Assembly: GCF_021462825.1 (NCBI RefSeq)
Contig: NZ_JAKEEB010000001.1
Coordinates: forward strand, 248,001 to 312,000
Source: Streptomyces glomeratus
GTDB lineage: Bacteria > Actinomycetota > Actinomycetes > Streptomycetales > Streptomycetaceae
Length of the DNA: 64,000 nucleotides
Direction: 5' to 3'
Both the position numbers and the translations under genes were made by a program. Each line of letters opens with the position of its first letter. The first letter of the stretch is position 1. Positions 49,834 through 58,555 of the stretch are shown here, piece after piece. The notes under the pieces are model-generated. The model was not told the origin of the DNA, searched no databases, and worked only from the letters and a program-made list of their open reading frames with translations.

Positions 49834-50588
49834 CACCTTCGCTGGAAGTGGCCCGACTGGCCTTCGCCTACCCGGACGGGCACCAGGCCCTCTACGGCGT
49901 CGACTTCTCCATCGCGCGCGGCGAGCGGGTCGCGCTGCTCGGGCCGAACGGCGCCGGGAAGACCACGCTCGTGCTGCACCTCAACGGCATTCTGACCGGC
50001 GGCACGGGCACGGTGACGGTCGCCGGGCTGCCCGTCGGCAAGCGGCACATGGCCGAGATCCGCCGCAAGGTCGGCATCGTCTTCCAGGACCCGGACGACC
50101 AGCTCTTCATGCCCACCGTCCGCGAGGACGTGGCCTTCGGTCCCGCGACCGCCGGCCTGAAGGGCGCGGAACTCGAGGCCCGCGTCGACCGTGCCCTCGA
50201 GCAGGTCGGCATGGCGGACTTCAAGGACCGTCCGCCGCACCACCTCTCCTTCGGCCAGCGCCGCCGGGTGGCCGTGGCGACCGTCCTCGCCATGGAGCCG
50301 GAGATACTCGTCCTGGACGAGCCGTCGTCCAACCTCGACCCCGCCTCTCGGCGTGAGCTCGCCGACATCCTGCGCTCGCTGGACGTCACGGTCCTCATGG
50401 TCACGCATGACCTGCCGTACGCGCTGGAGCTGTGCCCGCGCTCCCTGATCCTGAGCGAGGGCGTGATCGCGGCGGACGGGACGACGGCCGAACTGCTCGC
50501 CGACGACGCGCTCATGCGGGCCCATCGTCTGGAGCTGCCCTTCGGCTTCGATCCCCGATCCGTCCCGACGGGGGCGGGCCGTCCCTGA
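49821..50588 (+). CDS. ECF transporter ATPase CbiO/NikO
   Basis: A 255-residue ABC ATPase. Walker A is GPNGAGKTT, the Q loop VGIVFQDPDDQLFMPTVRED is typical of EcfA proteins, the signature reads LSFGQRRRV, and Walker B is ILVLDEPSSNLD. The H loop is VTHDLPYA. It powers metal uptake with NikMN and NikQ. ATG 49821 is given as start; GTG 49830, with a 4-nt overlap with nikQ, is equally plausible. A single ATPase gene means it acts as a homodimer. Confidence 0.9.
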   Translation: MDPVTPSLEVARLAFAYPDGHQALYGVDFSIARGERVALLGPNGAGKTTLVLHLNGILTGGTGTVTVAGLPVGKRHMAEIRRKVGIVFQDPDDQLFMPTVREDVAFGPATAGLKGAELEARVDRALEQVGMADFKDRPPHHLSFGQRRRVAVATVLAMEPEILVLDEPSSNLDPASRRELADILRSLDVTVLMVTHDLPYALELCPRSLILSEGVIAADGTTAELLADDALMRAHRLELPFGFDPRSVPTGAGRP

Positions 50589-50631
50589 CGACGGGCGGGT
50601 GACGCGTGACCGGCCAGGAGGGCCAGATCGG

Positions 50632-50809
50632 CTGAAGGTCGCGTCACCGCCGCAGCTGGGCGGCGACGGTGACGGCACCGACCCGGAGCGGCTGTTCGCG
50701 GCGGACTACAGCGCCTCCTTCCACCACGCCCTCATCGGCGTCGGCGACCGCCCGGGCTACGGCCGACACCACCCGCGGCGACGTCGACGTGTCGATCGTC
50801 CCGGGCTGA
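50632..50809 (+). pseudogene. Remnant of an Ohr/OsmC-type peroxiredoxin gene
   Basis: The frame from 50632 encodes LKVASPPQLGGDGDG followed by TDPERLFAADYSASFHHAL, unmistakably the core of an organic hydroperoxide resistance protein, including the region before the first catalytic Cys, which here reads Ser in the SASF segment. The N-terminal 40-50 residues are missing, and after about 50745 a frameshift is needed to continue into DTTRGDVDVSIVPG, where a stop follows at 50807. The remaining half with the second catalytic Cys is absent. It lies in the 299-bp gap between nikO and a serine hydrolase gene. Confidence 0.75.
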
Positions 50810-50887
50810 CGCCCGAGGGGGTGAGGAATCGAAGGCCGCCGGCCCGTGTTTCACTCACTGTCGCAGGCGAGTGAAGGGAACGCGGGC

Positions 50888-52045
50888 GTGGACGTGAACG
50901 GCGTGGTGGCCGAGGGCTTCGAGCCGGTCAGGGAAGCGTTCGTACGGAACTTCGAGACGCTGGGGGAGCGCGGGGCGGCCGTCGCCGTCTACCGGCACGG
51001 GCGCAAGGTCGTGGACCTGTGGGGCGGCAGCCGGGACGTCGACGGTACCCGGCCGTGGGAGCAGGGCACCGCCCAGATCGTGCGCTCCGCCACCAAGGGG
51101 GTCGCCGCAGCCGTCCTGCTGATGCTGGCCGAGCGCGGAGAGCTGGACCTGGACGCGCCCGTCGGCCACTACTGGCCGGAGTTCAAGGCGCAGGGCAAGG
51201 AGCGCACGCTGGTGCGCCATGTACTGGCGCATCGCGCCGGTGTGCCGGTGCTCGACCGTACGCTCACTCTCACCGAGGCCGCCGACCCGGATCTCGCGGC
51301 CGCGGTGCTGGCCGCGCAGGCGCCCGCCTGGGAGCCCGGCACGGACCACGGCTACCACGCGCAGACGTACAGCTGGCTGACGGGCGAGCTGGTGCGGCGG
51401 ACCACCGGACGTTCGATCGGCGCGTGGATCGCCGACGAGATCGCCGGACCCCTCGACCTCGACCTGTGGGTCGGGCTGCCCATGACGCAGGCGCACCGGG
51501 TGGGGCGGGTCGGGCCCGTCGAGCCTCCGGCACAGGACGGCGCGCTGCGCGCCCGCCCCAAGCGCGCGGTCGCCGAAGCGTACGCCGACCCCGCGAGCCT
51601 GACCCGCCGCGCCTTCGCCGCCATCACCCCGGGGCCCGACGAGAACGAGCCCGCCTACCGTGCGGCCGTCCTGCCCGCGTCGAACGGCATCGCGACGGCG
51701 GACGGTCTCGCACGCTTCTACGCCGCGCTGAACGGCGAGATCGACGGCGTACGGCTGTTCGCCCCCGAGACGCTGGAACGGGCCCGGGCGGAGGCCTCGG
51801 CGGGTCCTGACCGTGTGCTGGTGGTCACCACCCGCTTCGGCCTCGGCTACATGCTCCACGGCGGCGCGTCCCCGCTGCTCGGCCCCGGCTCCTTCGGCCA
51901 CCCGGGCCGCGGCGGCGCGCTCGGCTTCACGGACCCGGAGTCGGGCATCGCCTTCGGCTATGTCACCAACGGCTTCCGCAAGAGCGTGACCGCGGACCCG
52001 AGGGCGCAGGCACTGGTACGTGCGGTGCGCACCTCACTGGCGTAG
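50888..52045 (+). CDS. Beta-lactamase-fold serine hydrolase (EstB type)
   Basis: A 385-residue cytoplasmic protein of the class C beta-lactamase/EstB esterase family. The S-x-x-K motif is SATK (Ser67, Lys70) and the tyrosine motif is probably Tyr156 in GTDHGYHAQ. The C-terminal HPGRGGALGF segment replaces the KTG box, as in esterases. No signal peptide is visible, so an esterase or peptidase role is more likely than beta-lactam resistance. GTG 50888 has AAGGGAA 9 nt upstream. Homologues in Streptomyces are common, but it lies in a region of decayed genes. Confidence 0.87.
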   Translation: MDVNGVVAEGFEPVREAFVRNFETLGERGAAVAVYRHGRKVVDLWGGSRDVDGTRPWEQGTAQIVRSATKGVAAAVLLMLAERGELDLDAPVGHYWPEFKAQGKERTLVRHVLAHRAGVPVLDRTLTLTEAADPDLAAAVLAAQAPAWEPGTDHGYHAQTYSWLTGELVRRTTGRSIGAWIADEIAGPLDLDLWVGLPMTQAHRVGRVGPVEPPAQDGALRARPKRAVAEAYADPASLTRRAFAAITPGPDENEPAYRAAVLPASNGIATADGLARFYAALNGEIDGVRLFAPETLERARAEASAGPDRVLVVTTRFGLGYMLHGGASPLLGPGSFGHPGRGGALGFTDPESGIAFGYVTNGFRKSVTADPRAQALVRAVRTSLA

Positions 52046-52199
52046 GCGGCACCGGCGTAGGCCGCGCGATCACAGGGGCGCGCGGCGCGGACGCACGACC
52101 GCCCGGGCCCCGAGGCCGTCCGCGGGGCAGAACGGAGCGGGCCGGGGCCCGGACGCGCGGTCGCGCGCGGACCTCGCCCTGTGAAAGTCCCCGGAAACG

Positions 52200-52475
52200 T
52201 CAGTGCGTCAGCGGGCGGGACGTCCTGCCCGACGCCTCGTCGATCTCCTCGTGCGCCTTGGTGAGCAGCTGCATCGCCAGCTCGTTCAGCGCCCGCGCAC
52301 CCGCGATCTCCTCCCCGACCCGGGGCTGATTCGCGTCGGTGTGGTGACGGCTGGCGTACCCGTGGGACCGTACCTCGTTCCCGTCGGGAAGCCGTACGAG
52401 TGCCGCCGCCCGCGTGCGCTGGTCGTCTTCCTCGAATTCCAGTTCGACATGCCATCCGACTGCGGTGTGCATCAT
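52200..52475 (-). CDS. DUF1876 (dsRBD-like) family protein
   Basis: A 91-residue protein recognised as DUF1876: HTAVGWHVELEFEEDDQRT, then AALVRLPDG and ARALNELAMQLLTKAHEEID. The fold is thought to be double-stranded RNA-binding-domain-like, with unknown function; many copies occur in Streptomyces. ATG 52475 follows GGAGGTG at 6 nt, with a second ATG directly after. It is separated by about 107 bp from the upstream gene on the same strand. Confidence 0.85.
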   Translation of the reverse strand: MMHTAVGWHVELEFEEDDQRTRAAALVRLPDGNEVRSHGYASRHHTDANQPRVGEEIAGARALNELAMQLLTKAHEEIDEASGRTSRPLTH

Positions 52476-52582
52476 GACGATCACCTCCGGAACCGCTGAT
52501 TCCAGGGTGCTCCTCCTCACCTTCGGACGCACGGCCTGAGCGGGCCCGGCTCCGCGCGGGCCAGCGGCACGCGGCGCGCGGA

Positions 52583-53005
52583 TCAGGTGGACGCCTGGTC
52601 GCTGTCCTTCATCTCTCCCCAGCCGTGCCACCGGTCGACCTCGATCCAGGCACTGACCCGGGCCCGCGAGCGTTCCGGGTAGGGCTTGCCGAGGTAATGC
52701 CGGGAGAGGCGGTCGATGTCGGCGAGGCCTTCGTCGTCGTACATCTCCGTGACCTGGCCGAGGAGCGTGACATGGGTGTACCAGCCGCCTCCGTCGAGGA
52801 CGGTGAGGGTCACCCGGGGATCCCGGCGCAGGTGCTTCAGGCGGACCCGGCCCTCGTCCATGTTGACCAGCACCCGGCCGTCCTCCCACAGGTACCAGGT
52901 GGGGGTGGAGACGGGCGCGCCGTCCGCGCGCAGGGTGGCGATGACACCGGGATTGGGGCGGCGCAGCAGCGCGACGGCCTCGGCGGGAAGGGGCGGCTTG
53001 GACAT
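52583..53005 (-). CDS. PPOX-class, probably F420-dependent oxidoreductase
   Basis: A 140-residue split-barrel protein of the pyridoxamine-phosphate-oxidase-like superfamily. GVIATLRADGAPVSTPTWYLWEDGRVLVN is the family core (residues 20-48), followed by RDPRVTLTVLD. Most actinobacterial members bind F420 rather than FMN. The substrate is unknown. ATG 53005 follows GAGGAG. It lies 15 bp downstream of the dehydrogenase gene on the same strand, so they form an operon. Confidence 0.85.
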   Translation of the reverse strand: MSKPPLPAEAVALLRRPNPGVIATLRADGAPVSTPTWYLWEDGRVLVNMDEGRVRLKHLRRDPRVTLTVLDGGGWYTHVTLLGQVTEMYDDEGLADIDRLSRHYLGKPYPERSRARVSAWIEVDRWHGWGEMKDSDQAST

Positions 53006-53020
53006 GGGAACTCCTCGGCC

Positions 53021-53911
53021 TCAGGAACGGGGACTGTCGTCGAAGCTGGCGAAGTAGGCGGCGGCCATGTCCTCGTCCGCGTGGCCCTGGGCGGCCGCGC
53101 GACGGAGGCGTTCGGCGGTCGCGGCGGCCACGTCGAGGCGGACGCCGTTCACCTGCCCGGCCCGCACGATCAGTCGGGCGTCCTTCTCCGCGGTCGCCAC
53201 CGCGAAACTGGGCGGGGTCAGCCTGTCGCCGAGGATGAGTTCGGCCTTGGCGCGCAGATAGCCCATGTCGAGCGGGCCGCCCCCGACGAGGTCGAAGAAG
53301 CGGTCCGGGTCCACGCCCAGTCCCCGGGCCAGGGCCAGTACCTCGCCGCCCGCCGCGGTCACCGCGAGGATCCAGCTGTTGGTGACCAGCTTGAGGCGGG
53401 TGGCGCCGGCCCCTGAGCCGTCCTCGCCGATCCACATCGTCCGGGCACCGACCGCGTCGAAGACGGGCGTGACTGTGTCCCGGCCCTCGGTGGGGCCGGC
53501 GGCCAGCACGGTCAGCTGTCCTGCCTCCGCGGGCTCGCGGGTGCCGAGCACCGGGGCGTCGTAGAACACCAGACCGTGTTCGCGGGCGAATCCGGCCAGT
53601 ACGGTGACGGAGTCGAGCCCCGCGGTCGTCGACTGGGCCCAGACGGTGCCGGGGCGCAGGGCGGGGGCGGCCTCGCGCATGACCTCCAGGACCGCTGGAC
53701 CGTCGTAGAGCATGGTCAGGACGACGTCGGCGTCCCGCACGGCCTCGGCGGGCGTGTCGACGATGTGCGCGCCGTCCGCTGCCAGGGGTTCCGCCTTGGC
53801 GCGGGTCCGGTTCCAGGCGCGGACGGTGTGTCCGGCGCGGGCGATGCTGCGGGCCATCGCGGCCCCCATGATTCCGGTGCCCAGGACGCTCACGGTGAGC
53901 GGGTCGGTCAT
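53021..53911 (-). CDS. NAD(P)-dependent beta-hydroxyacid dehydrogenase family protein
   Basis: A 296-residue dehydrogenase of the 3-hydroxyisobutyrate/6-phosphogluconate family. The N-terminal Rossmann motif is LGTGIMGAAMARSIARAGH (about 10-28), and the C-terminal helical domain carries the KLVTNSWILAVTAAGGE segment with catalytic Lys. It could be an imine or glyoxylate reductase; the substrate is unknown. ATG 53911 follows AGGAAG at 9 nt. It is followed at 15 bp by the PPOX-like gene. Confidence 0.86.
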   Translation of the reverse strand: MTDPLTVSVLGTGIMGAAMARSIARAGHTVRAWNRTRAKAEPLAADGAHIVDTPAEAVRDADVVLTMLYDGPAVLEVMREAAPALRPGTVWAQSTTAGLDSVTVLAGFAREHGLVFYDAPVLGTREPAEAGQLTVLAAGPTEGRDTVTPVFDAVGARTMWIGEDGSGAGATRLKLVTNSWILAVTAAGGEVLALARGLGVDPDRFFDLVGGGPLDMGYLRAKAELILGDRLTPPSFAVATAEKDARLIVRAGQVNGVRLDVAAATAERLRRAAAQGHADEDMAAAYFASFDDSPRS

Positions 53912-54152
53912 GACGTCGACTTCCTGATCCGTACGGTGGACAGTGCGCTTCGGCAGGCTCGCCGCGGATGGCGCTCGCTCAGGGTCATGCTCGGACTCCT
54001 CGCACAGGGACGAACCTTCCCGGAGGCGGCGCGGACAAGCCCTCGGAGCCGGGACCGGTGGGCCGGGCGAGTGCCTCCCTCTGGCTGCATCGTCGGCCGC
54101 CGTGTGCGCCGCCGCCACTTGTGAGGGCGATGTGGGGTTGAGGGCTGGGGGA

Positions 54153-54348
54153 CTACTTGCCCGCGATGAGTAGGCGGTACCCGAAGTCCATGCTCTCCTC
54201 ACCGAGCAAGTCGGCGTGGCGGTGATGCCAGGTGCCGGAGCCGAGGTCGTCACGAAGCCGGGCGATCACCAGGACGCCGGATGTCGCTGTATCCGATGCC
54301 GATGCGGTCGTAGGTCGCCGACGGACGGTCGGCAGCGGCAGTGTCCAT
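54153..54348 (-). pseudogene. Internally deleted SAM-dependent methyltransferase
   Basis: An ATG at 54348 opens a frame with ATYDRIGIGYSDIRRP, the characteristic N-terminus of a class I methyltransferase family whose members are about 250 residues. It stops after 32 codons. In another frame the same strand encodes IARLRDDLGSGTWHHRHADL and then GYRLLIAGK with stop at 54153, the matching C-terminus. The whole SAM-binding core, some 180 codons, is missing, so a single internal deletion fused the ends out of frame. Confidence 0.75.
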
Positions 54349-54521
54349 GGACCAAACCCAGCAGATCCAAGGGGCGAAGATCAACGATTAGGCCCGATCA
54401 GGCGGGTACAACCCCGACCAGCCAAGTCACCACCGCATGGGCAGAGCGCCCGGACCCGCAGGGTATTGCTCATACACCGGCGGGCTGGGAGCCGGGCGAT
54501 GACCGGGGTCTCGGAGACCGA

Positions 54522-54737
54522 ATGGCGCCTGCCGACACGGTGTTGTGTGTGCCGTGGAATGTGAGCGACTTGCCGGCTCACGTCCGGGCGGTGATTGCCT
54601 GGCTGCCGGGCATGCCGGCCGTGCCGGCGCCGACCCGTGCCGAGGTCCCGGTAGTTGCGTACTACCGACCCCGACGACCGTTTCGCTCCGACGCCAACGC
54701 CACTTGGCGACACCATGTCGGCCCCCGGGCCGGGTGA
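54522..54737 (+). other. Unassigned short open frame
   Basis: An ATG at 54522 opens 71 codons beginning MAPADTVLCVPWNVSDLPAH with no recognisable domain and no ribosome binding site. The stretch overlaps the YbaK-like remnant on the other strand at its end. It may be a remnant of a larger gene or chance. Confidence 0.2.
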
Positions 54738-54821
54738 CTTGCAGATCCGGATCAGCTCGCACCCGATCGCCGCGGCGGCCTCGGCGGCGGTCCGGGTCGC
54801 GACCGGGTCACGCGGCAGCCG
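54735..54821 (-). pseudogene. Fragment of a YbaK/EbsC-type editing protein
   Basis: The minus-strand frame encodes PVATRTAAEAAAAIGCELIR followed by ICKS, matching the N-terminal RTAAEAA-x-x-GCELxQICKSLVF region of aminoacyl-tRNA deacylases of the YbaK family. No start precedes it in frame and the rest of the domain is not found downstream. It directly abuts the end of the first penicillin-binding protein gene. Confidence 0.5.
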
Positions 54822-54831
54822 GTCGCGGCCG

Positions 54832-56502
54832 TCAGCTCCCCGCCCGCAGCAACGCCGCCACGATCGGGCCCGCCGAGTCACCGCCGTGGCCGCCGGCCTG
54901 GACCACGCCCGCTGCCGCCAGGTCGCCCTTCCAGGCGGTGAACCAGCCGTTGGGCTGCTTCTGGCCGTCGACCTCCGCCGACCCCGTCTTCGCGCCGTAG
55001 TCCGGGCCCAGACCCGCCATCGCCTTGGCGGCCGTTCCCGCCGCGGCCGTGTACTGGAGGACCTCCCTCAACTGGGCCTGGGTGGAGGCCGACATGGTGC
55101 GGGTCGCCTTCGCCGTCGTGCGGTGGTCCACCGACGGGGAGACCAGGTACGGCTGGTGGAAGACGCCCGTCTTCGCCGTCGACACCACCGAGGCCATGTT
55201 CAGCGGGTTCATGCGCACCCCGCCCTGGCCGATCAGCGACGCCGCCATCTGGGCCGCGCTCTGCACCGGGACCGCACCGTCGAAGGACGGGACGCCGATC
55301 GCCCAGTTGTTCATGCTCAGGCCGTAGATCTGCTGGGCGACCCGGCTGAGGTCGTCGTTCCCCAGCTCCTTCGCCTGGCTGATGAAGGCGGTGTTGCAGG
55401 ACGCCGCGAAACTCGCCTTGAACGTGCCGTTCTTGATCTCGAACTTGTCGTCGTTCTGGAACTTCCAGCCGCCGTACGTCACGTACTTGGGGCACGGGTG
55501 CGGTTTGTCCGCCTTCGCCAGGCCCTTCTCGAACAGCACGGTCGACGTCACGATCTTCATCGTGGAGCCCGGGGCCAGGGAGCCCTGGAAGGCCACGTTG
55601 AAGCCGTGGCTCGAGTTCGCCACCGCCAGGATCTCGCCCGTGGAGGGCCGCATCACGACGACGGACGCCTTGGGTTTGTCCGCCACCTGCTGCTCCGCCT
55701 TCGCCTGGAGTGCCGGGCTCAGCGTGGTCCTCACGGTGCCCGGCGTGCCCTCGCTCAGCGTCACCAGGGTCTTGTCCGGTGTCTTCTGGGAGCCCTTCGC
55801 GGCCGGCTTGCGCACGATGCGCAGTTCGATGCCCGCCTTCCCCCCGGCCTTCTTGCCGTACTTCTCGCGCAGGCCGTCCAGCACCGTGCCCAGCGAGGGA
55901 TACCGGGCGGTCGTCAGCTCGCCGCCGTCGCGGTCCAGCGCCTTGACGGGCGGAGTGCCCGCCTCACCCGTCACCAGGCGGTCACCTTCGGCCAGATCCG
56001 GGTGCACCACGGACGACTGCCACCGCACCCGTGGCGCGCCGTCCTCGGTGCGGCGTACGACCGTCAGTTTCGTCGCGTACGCCAGGGGCCTGCTCTTCCC
56101 CTGGTACGACACCGTCGCCTTGACGGAGAAGGGGACCGACGCCCCGGAGGGCGTACTGCGGGTCAGGGTCACGCCGGTGATGTGCGCGTCCTTGCGGTAG
56201 CCCGTCAGGGCCTGGGTCGCGGCCGCCGTGTCGTCCGTGGCGGCGGCCGCCTTGGGGACGTCGCCCTGCTGCCAGGCGGTGAGGAACGCCGCGGCCGTCG
56301 TGCGGACCTCGGACGCCGACAGCGGGCCCGTCTTCACGTGCTTGTGGTGGGCCGTGGCCGCCCTGCCGTCGTCGGCCACCGCGCCCCCGCCGAGCAGGCT
56401 GTAGGCGCCGACCGCCCCGCCCACACCGGCGACGGCGATCAGCCCTCCGATCACCAGCGGGCGGCCCGTCGTCCGCTCGGCCGCGCGTCTTCTCTTGCCC
56501 AC
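54832..56502 (-). CDS. Penicillin-binding protein (class B-like transpeptidase) A
   Basis: A 556-residue membrane-anchored D,D-transpeptidase. One N-terminal helix (about 18-40) is followed by an NTF2-like N-terminal transpeptidase domain (about 60-190), a linker domain, and the catalytic domain with S-x-x-K at Ser313 (APGSTMKIV), S-x-N in AASCNTAF, and KTG in GAKTGSAEV. It cross-links peptidoglycan outside the membrane. GTG 56502 has GGAGGAT upstream. It is the downstream paralogue of the gene at 56595, 92 bp away, and S. coelicolor has a comparable tandem pair (SCO3156-3157). Confidence 0.9.
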   Translation of the reverse strand: MGKRRRAAERTTGRPLVIGGLIAVAGVGGAVGAYSLLGGGAVADDGRAATAHHKHVKTGPLSASEVRTTAAAFLTAWQQGDVPKAAAATDDTAAATQALTGYRKDAHITGVTLTRSTPSGASVPFSVKATVSYQGKSRPLAYATKLTVVRRTEDGAPRVRWQSSVVHPDLAEGDRLVTGEAGTPPVKALDRDGGELTTARYPSLGTVLDGLREKYGKKAGGKAGIELRIVRKPAAKGSQKTPDKTLVTLSEGTPGTVRTTLSPALQAKAEQQVADKPKASVVVMRPSTGEILAVANSSHGFNVAFQGSLAPGSTMKIVTSTVLFEKGLAKADKPHPCPKYVTYGGWKFQNDDKFEIKNGTFKASFAASCNTAFISQAKELGNDDLSRVAQQIYGLSMNNWAIGVPSFDGAVPVQSAAQMAASLIGQGGVRMNPLNMASVVSTAKTGVFHQPYLVSPSVDHRTTAKATRTMSASTQAQLREVLQYTAAAGTAAKAMAGLGPDYGAKTGSAEVDGQKQPNGWFTAWKGDLAAAGVVQAGGHGGDSAGPIVAALLRAGS

Positions 56503-56594
56503 CGCTTTCGATCCTCCGCAGTCGGGGTCCCCTGTGCCCTCACGCTCCTCAACGAGTACAACCACACTAGAGCCCCGGTGTGACAGGGGTGACG

Positions 56595-58229
56595 TCAGCC
56601 GCCGGTTCGTAGCACAGCTGCGACGATAGGGCCTGCCGCGTCGCCGCCGTGCCCGCCCTGCTGGGTCATGGCCGCCGCGGCGATGTCGCCCCGGTAGCCG
56701 GTGAACCAGCTGTTGGACCTGGCCTGTCCGTCGACCTCCGCGGACCCCGTCTTGGCGCCGATGTCCCCGCCGAGCCCGGACATCGCGCGTGCGGCCGTGC
56801 CCTGGGTCGCCGTCAGCCGCATCATCGCGCGCAGCTGGGCCACCGTGCCGGAGGACAGGCCCTTGGCGGTGGCGAGTTGACGGCCGTCCAGCTTCGGGGA
56901 GACCAGGTACGGCTGCCGGAACGTGCCCGTGATCGCGGTGGCTGTGACGGACGCCATGTTCAGCGGGCTCATCTGGACCTGCCCCTGGCCGATGGCGTTG
57001 GCCGCGCGGTCGGGGCCGGTGGAGGCGGGGACGCTGCCGTCGAAGGAGACGATGCCCGTCTTCCAGTTGTTCTGCCCGAGACCGAAGCGCTGCTCGGCCT
57101 CGGCCGTCAGGGAGGCGTCCGTGAGCGGCTTCTCGTCGATCAGCTTCACGAACGCGGTGTTGCACGACCGCATGAAGCTGTTGGCGAGGGTCGCGTGCTC
57201 ATTGGGGACGAGGCCCTTGAGGTTGGTGAAGGTCTGGCTCTGCCAGGTGGCCGTGGCAGTACAGGGAGCCGGGCCGTTCATCGAGGTGACGCCGTTGTCC
57301 AGGAGCATCGCCGAGGTGACGATCTTCATGGTGGAGCCGGGGGCGAGCCGCCCTTCGAAGGCCGCGTTGAACTGGTCCTGGCGGTGGTTGGCGACCGCGA
57401 GCACCTCGCCCGTGCTCGGCTGCACCGCCACCACCGACGACTGCGGGTACTGCCGCACGGCCCGTTCGGCCGCCGCCTGTGCGGAGGCGCGGATCGTGGT
57501 GCGCAGCTTGCCGGGCGTGCCCTTGGCGAGGGTCAGCAGTGTCTTGCCGGGCGTGTTCGGGTCGGCGCGCTCGACGGAGAGTTCGGTGCCCGGCTTCCCA
57601 CCGGCCTTGTCACCGTACTTCTCGCGCAGTGCGTCCAGGATGGGACCGAGGGACGGGTACTTCTCCGCGGTCAGCACCACGCCGTCGCGGTCCACCGCCT
57701 CGATCGGCGGGACCTTGGCCTCACCGGTCACGAGCGTGTCGCCCTTCTCCAGGGAGGGGTACACGACCGACGGCTGCCAGTCGACCAGCGCGCGACCGGT
57801 GGTCATCCCGCGCACGACGGTCAGTTCGCCGTCGTACGCGAGCGGCTTGGACGTCCCCCCGTAGGACACGGTCGCCTTGACGGAGAACGGCACCGAGTCC
57901 CCGCTGCGCGCGCCCGGTGTGATGTGCACCGCGGTGATGTGCGCGGCTCCACCGTACGCGGCCAGCAATTGCCCCGCTGCCTGAGCGTTGTTGGTGTACG
58001 AGGCCGCGGTGGACGCGTCGCCCTTCGCCCAGGCGGCGAGGAACTTGGCACTCGCCTCCTTGACCTCGTCCGCGGACGGCGGCCCGGTTTTCACGGCTGC
58101 CGGAGCGCCGCCGCCGCTCCCCGAGCTCCCGTGGAGCGCCGACAGAACGTTGTACGCCCCGTACCCGGCTCCCCCCAGCATCACCACGAACACCCCGCCG
58201 ACTATGGCGGCTCTGGCCCCCTTGCGCAT
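56595..58229 (-). CDS. Penicillin-binding protein (class B-like transpeptidase) B
   Basis: A 544-residue paralogue of the neighbouring PBP with the same plan: membrane helix (about 8-27), NTF2-like domain (about 45-170), and transpeptidase domain with Ser299 in APGSTMKIV, SCN in MRSCNTAF and KTG in GAKTGSAEV. Shared stretches such as SVPFSVKATVSY and NPLNMASV-like motifs show a tandem duplication followed by marked divergence. ATG 58229 follows GGGGGAG at 8 nt. It probably heads a two-gene operon and is divergent from the phosphatase gene. Confidence 0.9.
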   Translation of the reverse strand: MRKGARAAIVGGVFVVMLGGAGYGAYNVLSALHGSSGSGGGAPAAVKTGPPSADEVKEASAKFLAAWAKGDASTAASYTNNAQAAGQLLAAYGGAAHITAVHITPGARSGDSVPFSVKATVSYGGTSKPLAYDGELTVVRGMTTGRALVDWQPSVVYPSLEKGDTLVTGEAKVPPIEAVDRDGVVLTAEKYPSLGPILDALREKYGDKAGGKPGTELSVERADPNTPGKTLLTLAKGTPGKLRTTIRASAQAAAERAVRQYPQSSVVAVQPSTGEVLAVANHRQDQFNAAFEGRLAPGSTMKIVTSAMLLDNGVTSMNGPAPCTATATWQSQTFTNLKGLVPNEHATLANSFMRSCNTAFVKLIDEKPLTDASLTAEAEQRFGLGQNNWKTGIVSFDGSVPASTGPDRAANAIGQGQVQMSPLNMASVTATAITGTFRQPYLVSPKLDGRQLATAKGLSSGTVAQLRAMMRLTATQGTAARAMSGLGGDIGAKTGSAEVDGQARSNSWFTGYRGDIAAAAMTQQGGHGGDAAGPIVAAVLRTGG

Positions 58230-58555
58230 GGCGCGCTCCCCCTTCCCCGTCGGTCCCGCACTGTAAGCGACCTGGGAGGCAGTTGTGACTGATGTCTACG
58301 TTTGTTGTCCGAAGAGTGATCAGAAACGTGCCCGAAAATGATCCAAACCCCGTGCCCAGCCACATCCATGAACACCGTGGGTGAGCCGTCGGCCGCCGGG
58401 CGGCAGAAAGCAGGAGCTCGCTGCGACCGGCGGCCCTCCGGCCAAGGCCCTCTCCCTAGCCGTCGCGCCGCTCGGAGCGCCTCGGGCGTCAGGCGGCGAG
58501 GACGCCGTGAGAGCGGTGAGTGGAGCCGTGGGCTTCGGCAGGGCAGGCTGAATGC
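58230..58555. other. Divergent promoter region between PBP and phosphatase genes
   Basis: These 326 bases contain no supported gene. The PBP-proximal 100 bases are AT-richer and should hold its promoter; the remainder is GC-rich with no clear operator. Confidence 0.5.

Larger units (their letters stand above)
53912..54831. other. Gene-poor region with decayed genes
   Basis: These 920 bases contain no intact recognised gene. They include the promoter region of the dehydrogenase, an internally deleted methyltransferase (54153-54348), a short unassigned frame (54522-54737) and a YbaK-like fragment (54735-54821). Codon-position bias is weaker than in flanking genes. The region marks a break in the conserved gene order. 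Confidence 0.65.

Noticed and set aside
50599..50874. 91-codon frame as a complete small protein
   Set aside because: Its recognisable part is a fragment of Ohr and the remainder is out of frame with that family, so it is a pseudogene.
54381..54881. 166-codon minus-strand frame as an intact gene
   Set aside because: Only its first part resembles YbaK; the rest is Arg/Gly/His-rich with no domain, and the start overlaps the PBP gene, so it is treated as a remnant.
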